Positions 47,401 through 59,400 of a stretch of DNA of 64,000 bases are shown here, piece after piece (the first letter of the stretch is position 1; each line of letters starts with the position of its first letter). Source of the stretch: Parelaphostrongylus tenuis (taxonomy: Eukaryota; Nematoda; Chromadorea; Rhabditida; Metastrongylidae). The DNA lies in contig JAHQIW010004773.1 in the NCBI GenBank assembly GCA_019055375.1, forward strand, positions 1 to 64,000, written 5' to 3'. The translations under genes were made by a program, and so were the position numbers. The notes under the pieces are model-generated. The model was given only the letters and a program-made list of their open reading frames with translations. It was not told the DNA's origin and searched no databases.

Positions 47401-50400
47401 GTGCCCTCTTGAGGATAAATTGCAAATGCCGTAACTGACCACCCCGTCGTCGAGTGTCGATGTGTGTATTGTGTGGGTGGTGCCTTTACTCGTCATCACA
47501 TTCTCTTGGGAACGACGTATCCACAACGCTGTCATGATATTCTGCGAAGACACTATTGCGACCAGGAGTCCGTCGAAAGATCCAATATCCGATTTTTTTT
47601 TCACTGAAACACACCATTGATCTTCGTGGGATCGCAGAATAGCTAGAATTTCCGTAATCCTTCTCTGAGTATAGTCTTCCTTTATTAGGAATGATCCTTA
47701 CAGCATTGCATCATCGCCGTGATAGAAAAGTTGACAATTCGATCATATAAGTGATGAATCGAAGATCACTGAGAAAAACCCGAACTGATTTCCTTTCTAA
47801 AAAACCATCTTAAGTCCCCTTTTTCATTCAAAGAAAGAGCACAGTTGAAATGAATTCGTAAATGCTTTTGTTCTATTTCAAAGAGCTTTGCCCTATTAAC
47901 GTAAGAGACGAAAGGCACTTGTTCATATTTATTTTCCCTTTTTTTGGTTCTCCGTCCTCCTAAACGAGGCTAACCGGCCAACGTAGTCTTTTGCTTCACA
48001 AATTTGATTGGAGTAGATTTGCATCGTAATGCTGTTTTCGGCTCCTCCACTCGCCACAAGCAAAACCAACAATCCCACAATAGCTATTTAGAACACTAGT
48101 TAAGCTTGTCTTCGGACAAATTCGCCTGAAATTATAGCTCATAGAAGAAAGCGCAAGCAAAAATAGGAATAAATAATAGGTTTTGATACAAAAGAGAAAT
48201 ACACATCTAGAAGAATTGAGCACAACTCATTAATTTCATGCATAAGAGATCCATTGAGGTGCTTTACACTTGGATTAGAGAAGAATGATTTATATGTTAA
48301 TGTCATAATCAAAGATACTCTGCCGTTGTAATTTATTCACTCATCAAAAGAGTTCCAGCTGTATTCAGTAATGAAAACGACCTACTGGAAATATGTTACT
48401 CAGTGGATATAGAGCGAAAATGAAAAGAAATACAAATCGATGCATGGACCGGACCTGGGAATTCGCAGAGCTTTGCTACGACTAGTAGTACTGCTACAGC
48501 TATTGTGGCATTTGGACGACTTGTCATTACGAGTAGTTCCACTTATTTCTTTTTCCTCAATATCGTCGTCCACTGCGATGGTTCGCTTCGAGCAATGTGA
48601 TTTATGAGAAAACTGTCCTAGAAACTATAAACTGAAGAACTATCACAGTTGACATTACTTAGCCTCAATGAAGCAACATAAGAGTATTGCATAGTAAATC
48701 TGAACAATGTTTATGTCTTGAATGTGACTAAAGCATGTCGATCTGTCATCGGAGAGCCATTGAATCGTCCATTATTCGGATGATTAATTGAAGTGCTTAG
48801 ACCCTTTTCCTCTCTAGGCATAACTTATCGGCTGTCTCCAGATGTGCAACATTTTGCTAGCGAACGAGTATTTCTCATGTTATTGGCTGTCCATGGACCG
48901 ATTCCCTATCGATGCGCCTGCCATCTCGTTCCGTTAGAACCTAAATGAAGCAGAGATCTGAATTAGGCAACTCGTAAAAACCATGCATATTATTAAGGCA
49001 TAAAGATTATTCACAAGAAATTATTAGTAAGAAAAAAAAGCTCTAAAGCCTTGTGTGGAAGTTTTCGCCAATCTGAAGGAGGAAAGAGTCCTCAAGAGGG
49101 GGAACGAAGTGCCATAACAGCTGGCAAAGTGAAAAGTTACATCACTAGGACGAACACAAACAAAACTCACTCCAAAGTCATACACAGTATAGCCTATCTT
49201 GTGGAAATTATTAGGTCATCTAAATGAACATCATATTTAGAATAATATCTTATAAAGTATTAACAGGAATTTTTCTCTCAAATTCATAGAACCCTGCTGT
49301 TCTTTTTTTCTGCTTATTGATCTGCTGCTTATGTTTTTGAGATTTATTGTGTCATGTCAATTTATTGTGATATTTCAATGACAATTGTATTTGGAAGGAA
49401 TGGGGAGCGTTTCATTCCAGCTTCCTGGGCTTTTTCTAATCAAACCAGCATGTCTCTTTTATGACTATACCCACTTTTTATGATACCACGATATTATCGC
49501 CTAAATTTACTGAAATCACAGAAACGCTCAAGTGAAGATTTTTTTTTGCTCCTCCATAACTTCTGGATGATTAGAGAATTTTTGAGAAAAATCACATTTT
49601 TTCCATATAGAAACATTATGAGTTAGTCTGTTAGAACGTAGTAGAGAAAGCTAGGCTTCTGCATCACAGTACTCATCGGACGTTGGAGGATTAAACATAG
49701 TATTCTTAGTGGTTTTCTCCAGACTTTCGTCAGAAAATATAGAAAGAACCGCTGCATGGAATGCACTGATGAACCTCTATGTTGATCTCTCCAGCACTTT
49801 TTTCCTGAATGCCGAATAGTGAACACGTTGGTGTTTCTTGTTGAGCATAGTTTTCCTCATAAAGATGGATTAAAAAGTTGATACACATGCAAGAAATATT
49901 TAGTAGGAATGGAAGGACGAAGGTATCGATACTCCACAGTTTTTTTTCCAGAATATTTAGGTATTCGTATGAATCTAATCTTTTCCTATTTTCTTCAAGT
50001 CTTAATCGTTTCATTCCTTCGCAGCGGACGTAAGAATCAGGTCACAACAAACTGACCAACACCATTCTATTCCACATATACTTCCCATAATTCTTTGACG
50101 AAAAGCAAATCAGAGTGTGGCTGGTCATCGCATTGAAATCATTATTTATTTAGTAATCAATAAACAGTAAGGTCTAGGCGAAATAATTTCTCAAGATAGT
50201 GGTTTTATTCTTTCGTTTGTTCCAAAGGGTTGTAAATACCGCGCCGTGAGTGTTGAAATCTGAGCTAACGGTCTCCATAGGGTTAAAACTTTTGAGACAA
50301 CGTGTATCTAAAGAGCTACACGACTTTCTGGAGACCTTTCTCGCTAAAAAAAAACTTCTTCTTCAACCTTACAGTAACTATTCGAAAGCCTAAATCTCGA

Positions 50401-53400
50401 TGAGTTCAACAATATATGGTTTTAAAAAGCCTTTCTTTTTGCGTTGTAGCAGCGAAAAAAATATTATGTTCCACCCTTGTTTTGCTTTGTTTAAACGGCT
50501 AGGATCTCTGGATGGTTTTTCACTGGACTATTGGTAGTCATTCGATAGCTCAAATTTGAAGATTTCGAGGCTGGAATTGGTTTCTAAAAGGGTTTTCATA
50601 GGGAGCGAGAAGAGCGAAAAGAAGGTTACGTTTTGCACTCGTTTTATTTGCGATTATATATATATATATATACACATATACATGCATATATATATATATA
50701 TATATATATACGTATGAAAAGCATATGAGCATGAAGAGAAAATCGTGAGATATCAGAGTAAAATGGAAACCTTGAAATTTATATCAACTTGACAAAGATA
50801 AAACCCTAATTAATTAACGAAAATCACGCTCCGCTTGCAAAGTGCATTGCGCGATCGACCAACTGCTGCCCCTAATTAGTTAAATTACTCTTTATCATCA
50901 AATTGGGCTCTTTCAGTAAAGTACGTTGAAAGTATGACTTAATTTTTCTTCCCGATTTTGAGTGATTCAGCTTGAGCCACAAGCTTCTGATTTATGGAAA
51001 TTGGAGAAGGGCTATCCTTTTTTTGATTATAATTTTCATAGTGTGAATCTCAACGATCAAATGTTTGAATTTTTTGAACGCTCATTCTTTTTCAATTTTT
51101 GGGTTACTTTTTTTTTGAAGAAGCGTTTTTTTCAATGAAAATTTCTTGATATTCGGTTCCATCGTTCTTCCTTGTGTTGCCAAAATTTCCTCTCTAGCAC
51201 TTTAATTGTTTTTCTCTCTTATTTTCCGTCTTTCGCTGTGCTTTTAAAAACCATTGTAATATCATTTGCTCAAAAATCCTTAAAGAGAAGAATTCATGAC
51301 TCGACTACTCTAAGCGAATTTGTTCTTTCACTACATTTCAGCAGTGCTATAATGTTCCGTTTATACACTGTTGAGTGATATGTAAAACAGTGGAACTTGG
51401 GCAAGGAATGAACCCTCGTTTCACCCATCACGGTGCATGTGCTACCACCACTTCACCAAGGCCACAGCTTTGCTCCAGTCTTTTTTCGATGAAAACTATC
51501 GTAGCTGTCAGAACCAGTCTTCAAAGCGTTATTAAGCACATATCGGCACCGCACCTAGATAAGGTGGCGGATGGGTTCTGGATATGCGTAATCTGAACAA
51601 TTTTATACTGTTTTTTAGCGGTGGATTAATATTCTCACTATACATCTAAGACTCTCGGGGTATACAGAGCAGACTCCAGGCAGGAGTTGAACCCGCGTTT
51701 CACCCAAACCGGGAGCGCGTAGTCCCCTCAGAGTACAGAAGCCACTGCTCTGCTATCACTCTTTCTCTCTTCATTATTCTGTTTCGTGAGTTCATATTCG
51801 CCTGAATTTCATCCTGCTCTCTTTTACCATTGACTGGTTACTGCTGTTAGCTTTATTATTTTCTTCTAAACAATTGAATTTTGTAGGAACTAAGATCTAT
51901 GGGAGTCTCTATTCATTTTCCAGACATTCGAGCGTGTTGTCGTCCAGAACATCTTGCATGGTTTATCCCCGTCACTCTCGGACGCCATAGCAAGCGTAAG
52001 TCGATGGACGCTCATCCGCGCCGCACTGCCTCACGTCGTACAAGTAAGTTTTAGTTGTATTCTCAATTGCACGAATCCTCTCCAAACTCTTATTGAGTGC
52101 CTTATGGCTATTTCACGATTTTTTCGGTGAACTGAAGAGCGCTATGTTGATTCTCATGCCAAAAATTATGATTTCCTCGGCATATTACGGTGAAGCACTG
52201 TGACCTAGTGGTTGTGATACTCGTCACGACGCGTATGGGGCCAAACTCCAGCCCCCAGTACCCTCTAGCAGCTAACAACGAACACTGTGGAACATCCAAC
52301 CACGCTATTCTCGAAAATGCAAGGAGACGCGTTCAACCAGTATTCTACGACTTTTAAGAAGACCAAAAAATGATTGACTGCTAGAAGTACCGGCAAACTC
52401 CAACCCCCAGTCCCTCCGACAGCTAACAACGAACATTGTGGAACACTCAATCACGCATTCCTCGAAAATGCAAGGCGACGCGTTCAACCAGTATTCTAGG
52501 ACTTTTGGGGAGAGGACCTAAAAAATGAATGATTGCTAGAAGTACCGGGATACGCACAGTGAAAAACACTGTGGAGACGGATAATGAAATTTTAGGTATA
52601 GTGGAGCTCAACCAAATTGAACGAGCGAATTTTCTTTTTACGCTCAAAGAGCAACGGAGTCCTCTAGTATAGTGATCCAATCGCTGTAAATTCGTCCGAA
52701 AAATCTAAAGTATTCAATTTTCATCGCCCGATAATGCCGATTTAGCCATTGAACTTACACGCTTTCTATATCCTAGAAAGCCCACACTTTTGAATATTTT
52801 GATTCACATGAACGGTCATCACATTCTATTGTGCGAACTCTAGCACTGCATTCAGTTCGTTTTCCTCTCATATATCGTTCCATAGGTCTTCGAACATTTC
52901 GCGTGTTGTCTCGGAGGGTTTTGTCCTCTTCATAAATGTCGTAGAATATTGGCCGAGTTGAATGCTCCTGTAATCCTTCAAAATAGTCAGACAATGGCGT
53001 TTCCAGGTGATCACAGGAAAATTTTGAGCGAGGGGATCGAACCTTATCCGTGCTTCCTGATAACATATGTCACTAATCACTCCGCTGTTCTCCCCAACAA
53101 GTGTACTGTTCAACACAATTATCCAAATTTATCCCTAAAGTTCTACTTTTCGAATGTAGGTATAACTTAGATAGAGAAGAATCACTGAAAGCTGTCAGCA
53201 ATCTTTGTTTTTTTTCTTTAGCTAATGGAAGTGCGCATGTTGCACTTGAGATGAAAAGAATTTGAAAACAATGCAAAGAAAAATAAGGTTTCTCAGAAAC
53301 ATTATGAACTGAAACGCATTTTTCATCCATCTTTTAGTGCATAGAAAAAGAGAACGCTCTCCAAGTCGCGAGGAGCTGATTGAATTATCTTCCACATATT

Positions 53401-56400
53401 CAATGAAGTAAACAGAACGAGTATAGCTAGCTTTACTCCGGAATACTCTCATGGCAGTTAGCACAATCCCTTATCCCATGTGAAATCAATCTTCTCAACT
53501 CTTTGATTTTTTCAGTATAAGAAAGTCGCATGTGGCGCAATGACTAGAGGTGCTCTGCGTCGCGCGCTAGGTTAGTGGTTTGATCTCGCACTCATGGCTC
53601 ACCAAGCCATCCATTCCTCCGGAGTCGACAAACTGGCACCAGGCTAATCTCAGACTTGCCTGGTAAGAGAAGCATCACTGACTCGGTTCAGTGGAAGATC
53701 ACCACGAGTCATTGTAAAGGTCAAATATGCATCCAATCACCTCAAATCAAATTAGAAATTGGAAACGCATGGCGCATCCATCACGTTTGATCGACGCCGA
53801 GAGCTTTATTCTTTAACTTTCTATGAGAAAATCAATAACTTTTTACATTGGTTGCCGCTCTGAGCATACCTTATAGGTACATTATGCACTAAATTATTTC
53901 CACAATGCTTGATGAAGTGAATACATGACAGGTCTCTGAGGCATTGGCCAATGGTGAACACTTTAGTGTTTGAGTAGTGATCACGTCAGAGTTTTTGTGA
54001 AACCATTCTAATACAATATTTCGCTTTTCAGTGTTGTGGTTCGTTGTTGGAAGCGTCCGATAGCCGAGGTTTATCGATATCACTACAAAAGATCCTTTAT
54101 ATACTTCACTGGATGCTGCTGGATTCTGCTTCTGAATGTGCTGAAGTCGCGTCAAAGGTGCTGGTAGTACCACCAGATGTAAAGTGTACATAGATCTCGA
54201 TAATAACTATTCATCGACTTGCATCTCATCCGCTCTATTCGCATCGTGTGTCTGAATTACGCTAAATCCTAAAAAAGAAGTGGATTCGTAGTTGGCAAAA
54301 TGATGGTACTTTTTTTTCTACTTTCAATCAGCATTAAATTCAGGATGAGCCAAGTCAACCAACTCGTGGACAGGGTCTATTCGCCATTTCATCGATTCAA
54401 CTTTTTGTTTATCTCATTGCTCCATTAGCTGATACGGTATCGGAAGAAGATATATCCAGTAATATAAGGCTTGAAAGTGGTCTGAAATTATGGCAGGCCT
54501 TATGGCAGGTAAGCACCATCTCACTCTATTCTTTTTCGATTCTTACTCTTTTTTCTCCTAAATTAATAAAAACGACTAAGTCGAATTATGAAATGTTTTG
54601 ATGTGAAATCTTTCCCGAATGTTGTGATTTGAGAATGAAATGCTCAGAAAAGGGATATCTAAAAAGTGTAATTAGTTTTCTCCTATGTAAGAAAAAATTG
54701 GTCACGTATTAATCTTTCGGTCCTGGAATTACATGCATTAATAATGACATAAAATTTACAGTATGCCTGAGAATCGTTCCAGGTTTACTAGCTTGACTGT
54801 ACTTTTGGGCAGTATTGAATCTAATGTAAAAACTCTCAACGCATTTCCTGGAATTAGTATGGCGTTTTCCAGTTTGATAAGATTTTCCATTCTTTCTTCC
54901 TTGTCGGACTTCTTTACAGCTCTTCCTTTTTTGAATTAATCCTCTTGATCTTAATTGGGCATGATAACAACATACTAGTATATAATCAAATAGGTTAGGT
55001 AATATATACGAGTGGAGAATTAATTAGAGCGACCTCCCTTTCTTCTGTTGATACTGATGCGGAGAATATGCCAAGCTACGCACCTCATTGAGTATCTTTG
55101 TCGGAACAAAAAGTAAAGCACCCTTACTAAGGCACAAACATGTGATTGTTTTAATGAAAAAAGAGTCTGTACTTGGTTTCCTCACTAACTGGAGCGCAAA
55201 TTTTTGACTGAAACTGAGATATATCGAATATTAGAAGGAGCACGACCTACACACTCCCATACACGATTAAGTACGGTTGCCTACTCAACAGTTGTTGAGG
55301 TGGTAAGGGCTATAAAACACTGAAAAGTATATGAATGGAGTACGTTATGAGTCATTAAGAACGCGTGTGGCACAATGATTAAGGGTGCTTTCGACACGTG
55401 ATCGATGGCTCGAACTCGAGCTTCAAGTTCACCAAGCCTTCCATGCTTCGTGAATTTGGACCGGAATTGCCTTGGAAATCAGCAGCACTAAGATGATCAT
55501 CGGTAGGTCACCGCCAGTATTTGTATAGCCCAGCTATGCATTCAATTTACGTCTAACGATGCTCGATTAAGTCGAATGCACGACACATTTCTTGAAGAAT
55601 CGATCGACGCCGAATTCTCGAGTCCTTAGCAGAGTTAAAGGGAAATGAAATATAATGTACTGTCTAATCGGCATAAACAAACAGCATCGTCAATGGCGAC
55701 ACAGTTGCCTATATTCGTCATAGAGATCATGAAAGAAATTTTCCATGCTGCATAGACTATTCATTGAATAATCCAAATGTCTGCCAGGTGGAAAAAGAAG
55801 CGGTGTTTGTTCATAATCGGTGGTCATCGAGTCCTAGGAACAGGAACGTCGGTAGGCAATGCATTTCGAAGAGCACTTCAATATTTTGACGATCCGTCTT
55901 CATAATTCATACCATTAATCCAGAACAATAATTATACTCCTTTTAGTATCTATGTGACTTATAGCTTTGAAGAGCAGCGTTGATAGGCAGGTGACGTCGC
56001 GCCGTTTCTTGCGCGGCACTCGTAGTGGGCGGTATCTGCTCATCTGTGCAGGGATGTCATGTTGCGTCTGAGTCTGCGTGTGCTTTCCCACGCGATGCGC
56101 CTGCGATTTCGCGAGACGCGTCGCCACCATTACAGTAGCTGATTGAGATTTGACTTCGCGCGGCATGGCTTTAAAGGTGCCGCTTGGTTCCCAAAGGGTT
56201 ATACCACTTTCCATTCATACCTTGTTCTTAGCTATGTATAGCATCACATAAAAACTCATTCATTCGTTTCATAGACGATATCAGCGTGATTCTGAGGTGC
56301 AAAATCCAACTTCACGTTAGCGCTCCGTTTATATTGTACATTTGCATTGATTTCTAGACTTTCGGCAAAATTATTCATAATGGGGCGTGGAACATAGTGA

Positions 56401-59400
56401 TCAAAATCACAATTTTAACGTTTTCTTCACTACCCAATTTTCTTGTTTCGATGGTGAGTCCCATGTGACTTATTGCTTTAGTATTCACGTGATACCTTGC
56501 CGTCAAAGCAAAACCAATTGGTATCACAAAAGTGCTGAGATACGAGCAAAACTCCGAACATGAAATTTTTGTGTCATGGACTCCAATCGATTGTATAATT
56601 ACACAGGGTTCGGAGTGGTGTAGTATCGATTGGAGTCTATCACACGAAAACATCAGATTCCAATTGTTGCTCGTATCCCAGCACTTTTTGGTTTAAATTC
56701 ACAGTGTTCCAAGGTGTCTTGGTACTCACTGCATCAATCGCTGGTTCTAGCTCGTGCCCGAGTCAATCATGTCCACGTTTTTGAGGTCAGCAAAATAGTC
56801 GCAGACTTGTCTGGAAAGACAGCAACATTGACTTAGCACATAAATAGGCCATCACAATCAAAATTGCACGGGGTATATATGCAGTCAGCCATATCTATGA
56901 TGTTCAATGTACTCGAATGTATGATGTTCCCTCTCAGGAATTGATTAACGTTATATGCTTTACACTTAACTTTGCATTAAGCACAAAAGCTTCTGTATAA
57001 TATTTAAGTTTTTGCATAAAGTTATTACCGGAGCTTAACGCTTGCATACAAAAATGGCGGAGCTATCAAATCGCTATCGTAAGATTGCCCGATCATTGCA
57101 GACCTGTTGAGTCGACCAAGTCTACTCCTTTCTGACCATAACCCAAAGGTTGTTCATACTGTCCTGCGTGTTTTTGATATCCATCTTTCAACTCATTAAG
57201 CTTGTTTACGCAAAGATGGCTTGCGGAGAGCGCGACACCGTCCTTGTAGTAATTGAGCGAGATGCGGTGTCGCGCGGCGTGCTGCAAATTGTGGCACGTC
57301 AGCGTGAAAGGATTAAAAATGACCGTGTAATTGTGCCATATTCTGAATTGAAAAGTAAAAATTCTTCACCATACCTTCATTTTTCTATAAGATTTTTCCA
57401 AATTCGATGAAAATTCTTTTTGAACATTCAACTTCCAAGTATCACTCTGTACACTGCTTATGTTATTTGAACAACGCGTTTTTTCTACCGCAGTTTTGCA
57501 TCTTCATTATCCGCTGATGCGCAGCGGTGAACAGTTTTGACGAAACGCCATCACCTCATTGAATTTGCCTTCCTGGACATGAGTAGGGAATAGAACAGCT
57601 GTGTTGTCCGAGTGTATATGCGCTACTAGACGACTAATTTGTGTGGTATATGACGAAGTTGAACGTTCAAAATCTGATTTACCTTTCAGTTCTGTCGAAA
57701 ATTTTTAAATAAACTAATGACTTTGAGTAGCAGCGCCTCTTTGACGGATATATATCTGACTCCAACTATGGTTTGGACTCAGTAAACAAGTTATGATAGC
57801 AATTAGGATTCGATCTTCGTAACTAAATGGTTTTTATTTCAAAGTGATATAAAAATATTTATAATCACATATCTTTCACTATATCACCAAAGGCTTTTGT
57901 ATACATATATGCATAATCTTCATGAGGAGCTTCTCGGTTATATCGGTGGATAAAGGAGTACTGAATGAGTGGGTGCAATATCTAAAGTATCTTAACATTT
58001 TGGTGGTCGATTATACGAACCGCACATGACTTATATGTCAGAGATGATTTTTTTGGTTCTATTGGGTTATCCGGGACAAAAGAATATTCGACCTCATTCG
58101 CTAGACCTTTCTAGATCAGTGGCTGGTTCTCGAAAAGGCCCTTTTACAGCGCTGCAACGTTCAAAACAAAACTATGTTTCACACTACAACGCGTTTTTTT
58201 TCTCATCTCGCTTATATTTCGCTAAACAAAGCTCCTTACGTGAAGTGCTAGTACTTTATCGATAGTACAAGTCTCCAAAAACTCTAAAATGTGTTGCTTT
58301 TTGAAAATACTATTCTGATGGCGCTGTAGGAGTGAGAAAGCATTTGTGTTTTACACCTCGCTAAACAGAGCTCCTTCTCTAAATCACCAGAAATCTTTCG
58401 ATAACGTAAGTTTTGATGATCCCAACCCTGCGCTTAATTTCTGAGAAGAACGCTTTTCACTACAGTTCAGCAGGGCAAGTAAGATTGAGTGTCACGTAAT
58501 CGACAAGCTTGTTTGCCGGCCCACCTATGGGTTGGGAGGCGGGGCGATCGATTGATGCTCCGATGAATTAGACATAAGGGGTGCAATTTGTTTTCGATTA
58601 GGATTTTTTTTCGTTTCAGAAGAAACTCTATATAGAACGAATGGTTCAGATACTACAAGTCTTCCTCTACATGTCATATGCTTTTCGTGCTTCTCGCAAA
58701 GTATACTCATGGGAAAAATGGAAGTGCGCAAGGGTATGGAATATAATTTTTTTGGAATGCTACAGCGTTATAAAAAGGCTACTTATAGCTTTACTTAAGG
58801 AATTAAGCTTTCGAATGATTATCAATGCTCCTATGCAAGATTGTTATCCAGCGAATGAGGTCGAATATTCTTTTGTCCTCAGATATCCGAAATGAACCAT
58901 TTTTCCTTTCAACATCAAACAAAATATCTTAGTCGATAATATGCTTCATCAATCGGAATAAGAGTTACCATACGACATATCTTTTTTGCTCACTAAGCAT
59001 ATTCCTTGCTGTACAAGATAGACTTTTGACTTTCCGAATCACAGTTCTTTGCGTTTTTCGTTGAGGTTTTTATAATTAGCTGCGAAACAATCGGACCCAT
59101 AGGTTTTCCTGTAGAAGATGAGTTCGTATTCTTAGATGTGCCACTGGTTCTTAACCTTGATTGCTGTTATCATAAAAAAAATATAAAACATTTTGTCAAT
59201 GTTCAAAACAATTTTTATCCAGGGCGGCATGCACGTGTTTTCTGATACAACTATGAGTTCACAATATCTTAGGATATGTAGTTAATGGAAATACATCGGC
59301 AATTATTGAAAAGCTGGAGTGATTACGAGTATGCTGGATCATTACGACGACGTTGCCTGCCTTCCCGAATTACAGTAACACCCAATAGTTTACGACCAAA

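Larger units (their letters stand above)
46068..51923 (+). other. unc-80 intron 3 (5.9 kb)
   Basis: GTGAGT to TTCCAG. It contains two tRNA-like repeats (51385, 51650), a TA/CA microsatellite (50654-50712) and a - strand frame of 94 codons at 49730-50014 without family features. Otherwise AT-rich with nothing recognised. Confidence 0.7.

Noticed and set aside
50550..50732. 60-codon - strand frame of alternating Tyr/Ile
   Set aside because: Translation of the TA microsatellite.
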